Shown: positions 1-8,443, numbered from the stretch's first letter. The stretch: DNA of 64,000 nt from Bacillota bacterium (GCA_023426125.1 JAFABI010000043.1:59389-123388), one strand, 5' to 3'. Notes: a model not told the origin generated them from the sequence alone. Translations and numbers: made by a program.

Positions 1-475
1 AAACAAAACGCAGGTATTGATCGGAGGATGTATTTCCGTCCCAGTATCTCAACCATTCGGAGGAATCATGATGCAGGTTGATCATTACATAGAAGCCTGC
101 ATTCAAAGCATAATTGACGACATTTTCATAGTTCTGTAAAAATGTCTGGTCAATCTGATAATCCGCGTCCATACGGGTAAATGCGGTAAAGGGGATACGG
201 ATGCTTTTGTAGCCTTTTGCTTTCAGGTTGTTGAGGTATGCCTGTGTTACCGCCGGGTTGCCCCAGGCAGTCTCATCATCGATTTCAAAATGGTTGACAC
301 GGTCGAAGGAATCAAAGCTGTTGCCAAGATTAATCCCTGTTCCCATTGCCTCGACATATTGCTGGGACACAGTCAGCGTACCGGTGGCCGATACTCCTGA
401 AGAAGGAATTAGGACAAGACCTGCTATCATTAGTAAAGATACGGCAAAAGCCAGGATCTTATTAAATTTACGCAT
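1..475 (-). CDS. secreted GH5 endoglucanase-type enzyme (partial)
   Basis: The gene starts at 475 and runs off the left edge, so only the first 158 residues are seen. Residues 1-30 form a signal peptide (basic start, hydrophobic core, a VSA cleavage site). Next come the GH5 (cellulase family A) landmarks: GINLGNSFD at 47-55, WGNP at 71-74, SIRIPFT at 91-97 and the HHD motif at 135-137. The catalytic Glu residues lie outside the window. A Shine-Dalgarno AAAGGA precedes the ATG. Family knowledge: GH5 enzymes cleave beta-1,4-glucans, mannans or xylans with retention. The secreted form would work outside the cell and supply oligosaccharides to the importer at 1-4.3 kb. The substrate cannot be decided from this fragment. 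Confidence 0.9.
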   Translation of the reverse strand, partial: MRKFNKILAFAVSLLMIAGLVLIPSSGVSATGTLTVSQQYVEAMGTGINLGNSFDSFDRVNHFEIDDETAWGNPAVTQAYLNNLKAKGYKSIRIPFTAFTRMDADYQIDQTFLQNYENVVNYALNAGFYVMINLHHDSSEWLRYWDGNTSSDQYLRFV

Positions 476-907
476 AAGAGTACCATCCTTTCAAAATTTT
501 TTTCACGCAAGACCTGAATAATCCGGGTCTCTGAAGAGCTTACATCAGTTCATGGACAGGTTTATAGCTAATGAATTAATAAAAAAAGCATTTGATCCGG
601 GCACTCCCCCTTTAAACGTAAATTGTGGTGAAACCATGGTATCGCTGATTCATAATGGTGGTTAACAGCTGTTACCTTTTGGCACTACAACGATACTTGT
701 GAATTGACCCTTTGAAAAATAAAGCCATTGAAGCTCTGCAGTTATTTCAAAGGCGCATAAATACCGGTCAACTTTATAAGTATCGCTGTAGTATCAAAGA
801 TTGTTCTGCGAGAATCATTGCAGTAGTTGAACGTTGGCAGATGCCAAATTCGGGATGCATTAACCTGGGTTTTACTTTGGTGCCTATATTTAACATTTCA
901 TAAATAT
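476..907 (-). other. long leader region of the GH5 gene
   Basis: No convincing gene is seen in this gap. If the promoter at 908-936 is right, the GH5 transcript carries a leader of about 425 bases. One short palindrome sits at 659-675 (GGTAACAG pairing with CTGTTACC allowing one extra base). No T-tract follows it, so it is not a usual terminator. Short reading frames here have no Shine-Dalgarno and no recognisable protein. Confidence 0.35.
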
Positions 908-936
908 AATGTATTATATTTTCCAAATTTGGACAA
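908..936 (-). promoter_or_regulatory. predicted promoter of the secreted GH5 gene
   Basis: On the minus strand TTGTCC (931-936) and TACATT (908-913) are 17 bases apart. The -35 box abuts the AAGGTTGATAT site at 935-945, the same arrangement as at the importer promoter at 4359-4387. Both hexamers are weak, which fits a promoter that needs an activator. Confidence 0.45.
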
Positions 937-956
937 GGTTGATATAATATCAACCT
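936..956. promoter_or_regulatory. perfect palindromic operator, AGGTTGATAT type
   Basis: Two 10-base arms, AGGTTGATAT and ATATCAACCT, flank one central A. The same AAGGTTGATAT word recurs at 4386-4396 and 6003-6013, always in control regions of this glycan module. It is inferred to be the binding site of the NarL-type regulator encoded at 6229-6936. Confidence 0.6.
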
Positions 957-1042
957 CATTATTTATAAAATTACAAACAAAGCTTAATTTCGACTTGCAA
1001 AAAAATTGTCTTAAAGATGTGTAAAGGTCGGCTGAAAGACAG

Positions 1043-1912
1043 TCAGCCTTTCAGCCCGGAGAATGCAACGCCTTCAATCAGGTAACGCTGTGCAAATGCA
1101 TAGATCAGAATGACCGGCAGAAGGGAAGAGACGGTTCCGGCCATGATCAGACCGTACTCCATTTTGTAGATGCTTCTGAAATAGGTGAGTCCCAGCTGGA
1201 TGGTTTTCAGGCTTTCATCACTTAAGTAGATCAACGGCCCAAGATAGTCATTCCATACAAAGTTGAAGGTGAATACGGTCAGTGTGGCCAACCCCGGCTT
1301 TGTCAACGGCAGAATGACTCTGGAATAAATTCCGAATTCGCTGCAGCCGTCGATTCTTGCTGCCTGGGACAATTCCAGGGGTATGCCCAGCATGAATTGG
1401 CGGAGCAGAAATACGCCGAATACACTGAAGGCCTGAAGAAGGATCAGTGACCAATGTGTACCATATAAGCCCAGAGCCTTGATGATGATGAATTGAGGTA
1501 TCATGATGGCATGCCAGGGAATCATCATGGTACCCAGGTAGCCGAGGAATAGTTTGTCCCTCCATGGGAAATTCAGCCTGGAAAAGGCATACGCCGCCAG
1601 TGAACAGGTAAATAGCTGACCTGCCGTAATTATGACTGCAAGCTTGACGGTATTGAAATAAAAGGTGGGGAAACTGATACGCGTCCATACTTCTTTGTAG
1701 TTTGACCATCTGAACACTTCCGGGATCCATCTCGTCGGATAGGAGAATATCTCCTTGTCATATTTCAAGGACGAGGAAAGCATCCAGAGAAAGGGAAGTA
1801 CCATGATAAAAGCCACTGCCAGCAGCAAGATGGTGCGTATTGCGCTCCTTGTGATTTCCCCGGCCTTTTGCGAAAGGGCTGTTTTTTTCCGGATGATAAC
1901 ATTGTAACTCAT
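1043..1912 (-). CDS. CUT1 sugar ABC transporter permease (MalG type)
   Basis: A 289-residue inner-membrane permease of a carbohydrate importer. It has six predicted membrane segments. The cytoplasmic EAA loop that docks the ATPase reads ELSQAARIDGCSEF near residue 180 and is followed by the conserved ILPLTKPGL. The C-terminus ends in GLKG, typical of MalG/LacG proteins. It follows the partner permease by 28 bases and is the last gene of a binding-protein-permease-permease operon. No ATPase gene is nearby, so a shared MsmX-like ATPase from elsewhere is expected. A hairpin around the stop codon (GGCTGA/TCAGCC, 1030-1048) has no good T-tract. The transported sugar is inferred only from the neighbouring GH5 enzymes. 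Confidence 0.92.
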   Translation of the reverse strand: MSYNVIIRKKTALSQKAGEITRSAIRTILLLAVAFIMVLPFLWMLSSSLKYDKEIFSYPTRWIPEVFRWSNYKEVWTRISFPTFYFNTVKLAVIITAGQLFTCSLAAYAFSRLNFPWRDKLFLGYLGTMMIPWHAIMIPQFIIIKALGLYGTHWSLILLQAFSVFGVFLLRQFMLGIPLELSQAARIDGCSEFGIYSRVILPLTKPGLATLTVFTFNFVWNDYLGPLIYLSDESLKTIQLGLTYFRSIYKMEYGLIMAGTVSSLLPVILIYAFAQRYLIEGVAFSGLKG

Positions 1913-1940
1913 ATTGCCACGCTTCCTTTTTGTTGTAGTA

Positions 1941-2834
1941 CTATTGCATGTAATTGACCCATTTTTTCTGCCCCCTGAATTGCAGCAGCGTAATGATAAA
2001 AATCACCAGGAAGAGGAAGTAGGCCATTGCAGAGGCATAACCGAACCGCGTGTATTTGAAGCCCTCCTGGTAGATTCTGAAGACAAGGACATTCGTTGAG
2101 CTGCCGGGTCCGCCTTCCGTCATGATATATACCAGATCGAATACCTGGAAGGAATTGATGATGGAAAGGATTGTCACCATAAACATGGTTGGGGACAGCA
2201 TGGGCCAGGTAATATAAAGAAACCTTTGCCAGATGCTTGCACCGTCGATTTCCGAGGATTCATACAAATGACCCGGAATGGTCTGGAGACCGGCCAGTAT
2301 CATGATCATATAATAACCGGCATATTTCCAGACGGAAACGGTAACCACCGTTGTCAGGGCCCATTTGCTTGAAGCCAGCCAGCCGGGAGGATTTTGCATG
2401 CCCATTGCACGCAGGAAATTATTGATGGGTCCCATGGTCGGATGAAATAACAGTGTCCAGACGATTGCTATAGCCACCATGGAAGTGATGGTCGGGAAAA
2501 AATACACGGTTTTGAACATTCCGCCAAGGGGAGTCTTCCGATTGAGGGCCAAAGCCAGCAACAGGGAGAAAAACAGTGTCAGTGGAACACTGGTGGCTGT
2601 GTAGATCAAATTATTCTTAAAGGAGATAATAAAATAATCATCCTGAAACAGCTTGATGAAATTGGAGATGCCTACCCAATGCATATTTTTGAAGGTAAAG
2701 CCGTCATAGTCGGTAAAGCTCAGCAGCAGTCCCGCCAGCACCGGAAAAGCAGTAAAGGCGAAAAAGCCCAGGAGATTCGGGAGGAGAAAGAAAAAGCCCG
2801 TAAGTGCCTCCCTTTTTCGCAATCCTTTTTTCAT
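1941..2834 (-). CDS. CUT1 sugar ABC transporter permease (MalF type)
   Basis: A 297-residue membrane protein, the first permease of the heterodimer. The start is placed at 2834 because AAAGGATG lies just upstream of that ATG. An in-frame start 25 codons earlier would add a poorly hydrophobic stretch. Six membrane segments and the EAA loop (YESSEIDGASIWQRF) are visible, as is the TEGGPGSSTNVLVF motif of MalF/UgpA proteins near the end. It lies between the binding protein and the second permease. A stem-loop at 2947-2963 separates it from the binding-protein gene, which commonly lets the binding protein be made in excess. Confidence 0.92.
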   Translation of the reverse strand: MKKGLRKREALTGFFFLLPNLLGFFAFTAFPVLAGLLLSFTDYDGFTFKNMHWVGISNFIKLFQDDYFIISFKNNLIYTATSVPLTLFFSLLLALALNRKTPLGGMFKTVYFFPTITSMVAIAIVWTLLFHPTMGPINNFLRAMGMQNPPGWLASSKWALTTVVTVSVWKYAGYYMIMILAGLQTIPGHLYESSEIDGASIWQRFLYITWPMLSPTMFMVTILSIINSFQVFDLVYIMTEGGPGSSTNVLVFRIYQEGFKYTRFGYASAMAYFLFLVIFIITLLQFRGQKKWVNYMQ

Positions 2835-2946
2835 ATCGTCATCCTTTCGGCTTTTACAGCCGGTCATGTAAAAAACCGGAACACCCCTCAACATCCCGTT
2901 CCATTGCAAGCCTTATGTGAAGGGCATCCCGGTTTATGAAAGGCTC

Positions 2947-2963
2947 ATGCCCTTTGAGGGCAT
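2947..2963 (-). other. intercistronic stem-loop after the binding-protein gene
   Basis: Perfect 7-base arms ATGCCCT and AGGGCAT with a TTG loop, and no T-tract. The position between binding protein and permeases suggests an RNA stabiliser or a partial stop rather than a full terminator. Confidence 0.4.
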
Positions 2964-2973
2964 AAGCGGGTGC

Positions 2974-4263
2974 TTACTTTTTCAATATATCCGAGCGTTT
3001 GCTCTCAAAGTCTTTCATTGCATCGTCGATGGACTTTTCACCCAGCAGGTACATTTCCGCCTGTTCTTTCATGGCATCCGCCACTTCGGCAACTTTTGGG
3101 TGGAAGGGCTGTTCGTCCACCATCTTGGAATTAAACAGAACACTCACGGAATCCTTTCCTGCCGAAGTTACGAAAGCTTCTCTGATGCTGTCGTTGTTAT
3201 AGGCTGTCAGGAAACCGTCGCCGGCGAGTATTTTCGCTCCGTCCTCACCGCAGAGGTACTTCAGGAAAAGGAAGGCCTGATCTTTGTACTTGCCTCTTTC
3301 CGGTATGCCGATGTAGGTGTAATGACCGAAGGAAGTGCCCGCTTCTACGCCCTTGGGTACCGGCAGCGGTGCAAGATCCCATTTGACGGTGGATTTTCCG
3401 GCTGCTTCGTCCGCCTTGATCATACCGATGAACCAGTCGCCGTTGATCATCATTGCAGCTTTGCCGTTTTCGAATTCGGCGATCCAGTTGGAATTGGTGG
3501 CCTTCATTTCTGCCGCACTCATTGCCGTTTTATCCACGTTATAAAGCCTGTTGTGGAATTCCAGCGATTCTTTCAGGGCACTGGTGTCATCATCCAGCAG
3601 CGTTGCTCCTCTTTGTATTGCCAGCATGTTGTATACCCATGGGGTAAGGTATATGCCCCACTGTTTATCCGCCCCTTCACCTTTTGTGAGCTTCTTTCCC
3701 AGTTCGGCAAATTCATCATAGGTCATCTGCTGCGGATAGGCGATTCCGGCCTTGTCGAAGATGTCCTTGTTGTAGATCAGAAACCAGCAGGAATTTCTGT
3801 AGGGCATGCCGTATTGGACATTATCGACGGCCGATTGCTTATACATGGGGCCAAAAGCCGTTACATCCACTCCGTTTTTGGTAATCAGCTCAGACAGCTT
3901 TGCAAGCGTGCCGCCAGCCACATACTGGTTCAACTGCTGTACGCCCCGGATGCTTAGAATATCCATGTCTGCTCCGCCGGCAAGAAGGACCTTGATTTTA
4001 TCGTCGTATTCCTGGCTGGGAATGATGGTACCTTTCACCTGAACATTGGGATCCATCTTGTTGAAAGCTTCCATCACCTTTTTTAAATAAGAATCCTCAT
4101 CAGACCAGTAGGTATAGTTCAACGAAACCTTTTCAGCCGGTGCTGTCTTTCCATCGGTGCCTGCCGTCGGGTTGGAGGATAGATCGGTTTTTTGACTGCA
4201 GCCTGTCATAAAAAGACTGAAACAAATGATCAATGCCAGTGTTGGTGCCAGTATTCTCTTCAT
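2974..4263 (-). CDS. sugar-binding lipoprotein of CUT1 importer
   Basis: A 429-residue extracellular solute-binding protein of family 1. The start at 4263 is chosen because GGGAGG lies seven bases upstream. The product then begins with a short basic stretch and a hydrophobic core ending in the lipobox FMTGC. The Cys would be lipidated and would anchor the protein outside the membrane. Typical features are LNYTYWSDEDSYLKK near the N-terminus and the NWIAEFENGKAAMMINGDW segment in the second lobe. It is the first gene of the importer operon, divergent from the histidine kinase. Its promoter overlaps an AAGGTTGATAT site, so control by the adjacent two-component system is likely. The ligand is probably a beta-glucan or mannan oligosaccharide, inferred from the GH5 neighbours. 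Confidence 0.92.
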   Translation of the reverse strand: MKRILAPTLALIICFSLFMTGCSQKTDLSSNPTAGTDGKTAPAEKVSLNYTYWSDEDSYLKKVMEAFNKMDPNVQVKGTIIPSQEYDDKIKVLLAGGADMDILSIRGVQQLNQYVAGGTLAKLSELITKNGVDVTAFGPMYKQSAVDNVQYGMPYRNSCWFLIYNKDIFDKAGIAYPQQMTYDEFAELGKKLTKGEGADKQWGIYLTPWVYNMLAIQRGATLLDDDTSALKESLEFHNRLYNVDKTAMSAAEMKATNSNWIAEFENGKAAMMINGDWFIGMIKADEAAGKSTVKWDLAPLPVPKGVEAGTSFGHYTYIGIPERGKYKDQAFLFLKYLCGEDGAKILAGDGFLTAYNNDSIREAFVTSAGKDSVSVLFNSKMVDEQPFHPKVAEVADAMKEQAEMYLLGEKSIDDAMKDFESKRSDILKK

Positions 4264-4358
4264 CTTTGACCTCCCTGTTTTTTGCATTCACTTGCATTAC
4301 AGCATGCTTCCGGCCGGAAAAACATTTGCAGGCAACAATGTTATCTCTTGCCAATGCC

Positions 4359-4387
4359 ATTATAGAATAGTTATAATAGTATGAGAA
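4359..4387 (-). promoter_or_regulatory. predicted promoter of the sugar importer operon
   Basis: On the minus strand TTCTCA (4382-4387) and TATAAT (4359-4364) are 17 bases apart. The -35 box overlaps the end of the AAGGTTGATAT site at 4386-4396, as at the GH5 promoter. Confidence 0.55.
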
Positions 4388-4396
4388 GGTTGATAT
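4386..4396. promoter_or_regulatory. AAGGTTGATAT site between importer and kinase
   Basis: An exact 11-base match to the half-site of the palindrome at 936-956. It lies between the divergent importer operon and histidine kinase and could serve both. Confidence 0.55.
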
Positions 4397-4433
4397 ATTT
4401 TACACGATGATGACCTTGCAAGGAGTGTTGCAT

Positions 4434-5972
4434 GTGCTCTATTTTGTTGTGGTTTTCCTGGTAGTGACCGGCTTCCTGATTGTCATCAGCAAGGGCAACC
4501 GTTCGACAAAATTTCTTATTTTGCTGCTTTTTTCATTCACGGGAGCAATACTTTCCTTTATGCTTTATCTCGGCAAAAACAACTATTATTTCAATATCAT
4601 ATACAAATACTTTGGAATAAGCAAGAACTTATGGAACCTCTTCATATTCTCCTCCTTTGACCTGCTTACCATCACCCGGATGCTGAATGCCGCAAGCCTG
4701 TTGTTCATTTACAGCAGCCTTTGTTTTCCCCTTACCTTTGCCTTTACTTCCGGGAGACCGGGCAGAAAAATACTTGCGCTGCTTGCATTACCGCAGCTTC
4801 TGCAGCTTATGCTTTTTGATCCTGTCCTCTATGAGAATGCCTATAAGTTTTTCTATCCTGACTTTGCAGGCATAGAGTTTATAAAATCCTACAACCAGAT
4901 ACTTTATCTGGCGGCCCATTCCGTAAACATGGCCTATATGCTTACAGGCATAACAGTCCTCGTATACAGCTACATAAAAGCTCCCGCCATACGGCTTGTA
5001 AAAAGCTATACTGTTTTCATACTGATCCTGCATCTGACCATTGTATTTTCCTATCTTTACGTACTGGCCTGGTCGCCGTCCCTGCTGATCAAGGTTTCCA
5101 AAATTGCCGACTATGTCTATTACAAATCTGTTCCGTTGGGTAACAACATTGTGCTGTACAACATGTTTCCGTATTTCATGCTTGCATCATTTACCGCCAT
5201 AGCCCTGATGGTTTACAGGTATACGGTGCTGCAGCGGAAGATCCACAATGAAAACCTCGGCATTACCAGGGAAATTGATGCGGCAACCGTGACCTCGCGG
5301 GTCTTCAGCCATTACATAAAAAATGAACTGTTCGCCATTATGGCTCAGATCGAAGAGGCCCAGTCCAGGGACACGAAAATATATGACCAGGTATTGAAGG
5401 ATATCTCGGAAAGATGCGGAAAGATTTTGAGCCATCTGGACAATGTCCACCGGAATATACGCTACTCAAAACTTACCTTGATACCGCTTCCGCTGGATGT
5501 TATCGTCAACGAGACATTGGCCGGCTTGACGGATATGCTTGCCAAAGTGAAGGTGGCGGTATCTTCACCGACTCCATGCCCTACCGCTCTTATTGACAAA
5601 AATTATTTCCCGCAGGTTCTGATCAATCTGATTGTGAATGCAGTGGATGCGATGAAGGAAAAGTCTGAAGATTCCAGAAACCTGGATATTTCCATCACAA
5701 CCCATAATCAGTGGATCATTCTTTCAATCAGGGACAATGGTACGGGGATTGATGCGGAAAACATAAAAAAAATATTTGCCCCCTTTTATTCCACAAAACC
5801 GGCTTCAAAAAACTGGGGCATCGGACTATCCCTCTGTCACAAGATCGTACTTGCCCATGACGGCAGGATCTCCGTTGAAAGTGAGCCGGGGAAAGGCACT
5901 GCTTTCAAGATCCTGCTGCCTCGCATCCCTGCAGGAAGAGCCTTCTTTAATAAAGTTTCCGGCGAGGGTTGA
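4434..5972 (+). CDS. membrane sensor histidine kinase
   Basis: The first half holds about seven or eight membrane segments and no large outer domain. This suggests it senses a membrane or intramembrane signal, or a partner such as the importer. The cytoplasmic half carries the phospho-acceptor His in VFSHYIKNELFA. The ATP-binding motifs are NLIVNAVDAM (N box), DNGTGI (G1), FYSTK (F box) and WGIGLSLC (G2). The start is a GTG at 4434 because AAGGAG lies eight bases upstream. Two ATGs at 4407 and 4410 are in frame but have no Shine-Dalgarno. The response regulator at 6229 is its likely partner, and the pair probably controls the importer and GH5 genes through the AGGTTGAT sites. Confidence 0.88.
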   Translation: MLYFVVVFLVVTGFLIVISKGNRSTKFLILLLFSFTGAILSFMLYLGKNNYYFNIIYKYFGISKNLWNLFIFSSFDLLTITRMLNAASLLFIYSSLCFPLTFAFTSGRPGRKILALLALPQLLQLMLFDPVLYENAYKFFYPDFAGIEFIKSYNQILYLAAHSVNMAYMLTGITVLVYSYIKAPAIRLVKSYTVFILILHLTIVFSYLYVLAWSPSLLIKVSKIADYVYYKSVPLGNNIVLYNMFPYFMLASFTAIALMVYRYTVLQRKIHNENLGITREIDAATVTSRVFSHYIKNELFAIMAQIEEAQSRDTKIYDQVLKDISERCGKILSHLDNVHRNIRYSKLTLIPLPLDVIVNETLAGLTDMLAKVKVAVSSPTPCPTALIDKNYFPQVLINLIVNAVDAMKEKSEDSRNLDISITTHNQWIILSIRDNGTGIDAENIKKIFAPFYSTKPASKNWGIGLSLCHKIVLAHDGRISVESEPGKGTAFKILLPRIPAGRAFFNKVSGEG

Positions 5973-5978
5973 AAAAAC

Positions 5979-6011
5979 ATCAACCTCCATTTGAATATAC
6001 GGAAGGTTGAT
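5979..6011. promoter_or_regulatory. inverted pair of AGGTTGAT sites before the regulator
   Basis: ATCAACCT (5979-5986) and AGGTTGAT (6004-6011) form a divergent pair separated by 17 bases. The second copy overlaps the -35 box of the predicted promoter of the response regulator. This suggests autoregulation. Confidence 0.5.
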
Positions 6012-6035
6012 ATTTTATCCACCTTCCTGTATGAT
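6007..6035 (+). promoter_or_regulatory. predicted promoter of the response regulator
   Basis: TTGATA (6007-6012) and TATGAT (6030-6035) have a 17-base spacer and each differs by one base from consensus. The -35 box is part of an AAGGTTGATAT site. Confidence 0.6.
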
Positions 6036-6041
6036 AAACTT

Positions 6042-6190
6042 AGGAGCACTGAAAATATTACTTCCGCTTTTTCTGCAAATGTAGGTTGCATAGGCGAGCA
6101 GCAGGCAAAAAGCCTGCGACCAGCCCCCGGCGCTCCAAGACTGCATTTGCGGAAAATCTTAGCGGAAGTTATATTTTCGCCAGTGCTTAA
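6042..6190. repeat. MITE-like imperfect palindrome with a hairpin inside
   Basis: The two ends are imperfect inverted copies. The left end runs from GAGCACTGAAAATATTACTT to a CTGCAAATG tract. The right end, read on the other strand, gives AAGCACTGGCGAAAATATAA and then CCGCAAATG. The centre carries the GGCGAGCAGCA hairpin at 6088-6125. A 23-base exact copy of the left end recurs at 45127-45149. There is no open reading frame, which fits a small non-autonomous element between the promoter and the regulator gene. Confidence 0.5.
6088..6125 (+). repeat. GGCGAGCAGCA-type covarying hairpin, copy 1
   Basis: The constant flanks GCATAGGCGAGCA and GACCAGCC enclose a stem GCAGGC/GCCTGC with an AAAAA loop. 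Two further copies at 58464-58503 and 58510-58545 keep the flanks but have different, fully complementary stems. Confidence 0.6.
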
Positions 6191-6228
6191 GCACACGGAA
6201 TCCTTAACCGTAAGGAGGATGAGGGCCA

Positions 6229-6936
6229 GTGGAAAACAAGATCAAGGTATTGATTGCAGAGGATGTAGAACCGATCCAAAAGAGGTATTGCAATATCCTG
6301 TCCAAAGATCCCTCCATCTGTATCAGCGGTTGTGCAAAAAACGGCTATGAGGCAGTCATGCTGGCCACCCTTCACAAGCCGGACATTATTCTGATGGATA
6401 TCGAAATGGAAGAGAGGGAAGCCGGTATCAGGGCTTCCAGGGAAATTTTGCGCCAGTTCCCGGAGATCAGGGTGATCATCCTGACTGTCTATGAAGAGGA
6501 TGAAATGATATTCTCCGCTTTTCAGGCAGGCGTCTGTGATTATATGATCAAAACCGCATCCCCCGATGAGATTATCAATGGCATCAAGGATGCTTACCAC
6601 AACCGTTCACCTATCCGCCCCATGATAGCGGAAAAGATCCGCCGGGAGTTCCGGCGGGTAAAATCCAAGGAAGAAAGCTTCCTTTACAATATAAATATCT
6701 TTTTGCAGCTGACCCATACGGAGTTGGACATTCTTGACCTTCTGGCCCAGGGCAAATCCCGGAAGGAGATCTGCGATATCCGTTTCGTGGAGCTTTCCAC
6801 CGTAAAGACTCAGATCCACAGCATATTGAAGAAATTCGGCAAGGATTCCATATCGGACGTTATTGAACAGCTGAGCAGATCCAGAGTCTTTGAAACCCTC
6901 AAAAGTCTGAGGAATAATAGCGTTGATGATTTTTAA
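6229..6936 (+). CDS. NarL/LuxR-type response regulator
   Basis: A 235-residue two-component regulator starting with GTG behind AAGGAGG. The receiver domain (1-125) has the acidic pair E11/D12, the phosphorylation site D57 in LMDIEM and the lysine in MIKTAS. The C-terminal LuxR-type helix-turn-helix reads from TELDILDLLAQGKSRKEI to STVKTQIHSILKKFG (about 165-215). It pairs with the kinase at 4434-5972. It is inferred to bind AAGGTTGATAT and to activate the importer and GH5 genes, because the sites abut the -35 boxes of both promoters. LuxR-type regulators commonly act from this position. It is 58 bases ahead of an intracellular GH5 gene and probably co-transcribed with it. Confidence 0.9.
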   Translation: MENKIKVLIAEDVEPIQKRYCNILSKDPSICISGCAKNGYEAVMLATLHKPDIILMDIEMEEREAGIRASREILRQFPEIRVIILTVYEEDEMIFSAFQAGVCDYMIKTASPDEIINGIKDAYHNRSPIRPMIAEKIRREFRRVKSKEESFLYNINIFLQLTHTELDILDLLAQGKSRKEICDIRFVELSTVKTQIHSILKKFGKDSISDVIEQLSRSRVFETLKSLRNNSVDDF

Positions 6937-6994
6937 ACCTGTACGCCTCCGGCTGCTTCTTTTATAATAAAAGGAAACATAATCGAGGGCTGAC

Positions 6995-8335
6995 ATGATA
7001 AAGGATTTTATACAGGTATCCGGCGAAGATCTGACGGTAAATGGCGGGAAAATACGGATGCGCGGGCTTGGAGTCGGCAGTTGGATGAATATCGAGCACT
7101 TCATGCTGGGACTGCCCGGGACTGAATCTGTTCTGAAGGAAGCAATCAGGAAGGTATTCGGCGTTGAAACGGCAGAAGCGTTCTTTGATTCCTTTCTGGC
7201 AAATTTCCTGGCAGAGGAGGATTTTATTTACCTGTCCTCCCTGGGAATCAATACGCTGCGGCTTCCTGTAAATTACCGCTACTTTATCGACGATCAGCAC
7301 CCGGAGGTTTTTCTGGAAAAAGGCTTCAAGGTCCTTGACCCTGTGCTGGAGCTTTGTAAAAAGTATAAAATTTATGCAATCATCGACCTTCATGCAGTTC
7401 CCGGAGGGCAAAATCCCGACTGGCACAGCGATAACAATACGGGTATTTCCCAATTCTGGCATTACCGCTGCTTCAGGGATCAGATCGTTAAGCTCTGGGG
7501 CTTCATTGCCGGGCATTACAGCGAAAATCCATGGGTAGGCGCCTACGACCTGTTGAATGAACCCTTCATGCTGCCGGAGCCGTCGCTTTTGCAAGAGTTC
7601 TACCATCAATGCATTGCAGAAATCCGCAGGGTTGATCAAAAGCACGTCATCTTTCTCGAAGGCGACCGCTTTGCAATGGATTTCAGCATGCTGGATGAAC
7701 CGGAAGATCCCCAGGTTGCCTTTGAGTTCCATTACTATCCGACGGTCTGGAATCCGGATGCATTGAGTGAGAGCATGCCTGCCGCCGAAAGGACCCGTAT
7801 TTTTCAGGATGGCTTCAATGAAATCCTTGGCCTGTGCCGGCGTTTCCACCGGCCTCTCTGGTGCGGCGAGCTGGGATGCGTCATCAGGGGAAGCGATCCC
7901 GCGTTTATTTGTGAACTGGACAGGGAGATGCTGATGCTGTGCGAAAAGAATGATGTATCCTGGACACTGTGGGCTTATAAGGATTCACAATATATGGGGA
8001 TCGTTTATCCCGAAGATGCTACTTCCTGGATACGGTTCAGCAATAAAATCAGAGCCAGGTGGAACCTTCCGGAGGAGATGGAGACTGCGGACAGATCCCT
8101 TGAGCTTCTTGGCGAAAAATTCTTTCATGTTATGGAAAAACAATTGAAATACAGACTGCAGTTCAGACTTAGGACCCTGTTTCAGACAATCTATACCGAG
8201 CAGATTCTAATACCGGAGCTGAAAAAGCTCACACCGGAAGAACTGGTGCAATTGCCGGAGTCTTTCCGGTTCAACAGCTGTACCGCATGGAAAGTGATGG
8301 AGGACATGCTGAGGGAGCTGACAGTGCCGGGATGA
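6995..8335 (+). CDS. intracellular GH5 family glycosidase
   Basis: A 446-residue protein with no signal peptide, so a cytoplasmic enzyme. GH5 landmarks are RGLGVGSWMN (23-32), NTLRLPVNY (86-94) and IIDLHAVPGGQ (129-139). The acid/base Glu is E189 in DLLNEP, FEFHYY is at 243-248, and the nucleophile is E292 in WCGELG. The first 340 residues form the barrel. The last 100 are a helical tail of unknown role. It resembles exo-beta-glucanase-like GH5 proteins that act on imported oligosaccharides. The exact linkage is not decidable. It probably hydrolyses what the importer at 1-4.3 kb brings in and seems to share a transcript with the response regulator. Confidence 0.88.
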   Translation: MIKDFIQVSGEDLTVNGGKIRMRGLGVGSWMNIEHFMLGLPGTESVLKEAIRKVFGVETAEAFFDSFLANFLAEEDFIYLSSLGINTLRLPVNYRYFIDDQHPEVFLEKGFKVLDPVLELCKKYKIYAIIDLHAVPGGQNPDWHSDNNTGISQFWHYRCFRDQIVKLWGFIAGHYSENPWVGAYDLLNEPFMLPEPSLLQEFYHQCIAEIRRVDQKHVIFLEGDRFAMDFSMLDEPEDPQVAFEFHYYPTVWNPDALSESMPAAERTRIFQDGFNEILGLCRRFHRPLWCGELGCVIRGSDPAFICELDREMLMLCEKNDVSWTLWAYKDSQYMGIVYPEDATSWIRFSNKIRARWNLPEEMETADRSLELLGEKFFHVMEKQLKYRLQFRLRTLFQTIYTEQILIPELKKLTPEELVQLPESFRFNSCTAWKVMEDMLRELTVPG

Positions 8336-8413
8336 GACCTTGATACAAAGGATGGATGCATTCCCTCAACAGGAAACATTCACCGCCGGCAGGAGGCATC
8401 AGATAACCGATCC

Positions 8414-8443
8414 AGGAGGGGCGGACGTTTGGCCGCCCCTCCT
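8414..8443 (+). terminator. strong GC hairpin after the GH5 gene
   Basis: Perfect 11-base arms AGGAGGGGCGG and CCGCCCCTCCT with an 8-base loop. No T-tract follows, so it may be a weak terminator or a 3' end stabiliser. It separates the first glycan module from the next operon. Confidence 0.5.

Noticed and set aside
71..86. Further AGGTTGAT copy inside the GH5 gene
   Set aside because: An 8-base match inside coding sequence is expected by chance about twice in the window; the flanking bases do not match AAGGTTGATAT.
712..1024. Three short overlapping open frames near the operator
   Set aside because: No ribosome-binding site and no protein-like pattern. One would start inside the palindromic operator.
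1030..1048. Terminator for the importer operon
   Set aside because: The six-base stem lacks a T-tract and overlaps the stop codon, so it was not listed as a terminator.
2917..3957. Long plus-strand frame opposite the binding-protein gene
   Set aside because: It is the complement of a clear lipoprotein gene and shows no family pattern of its own.
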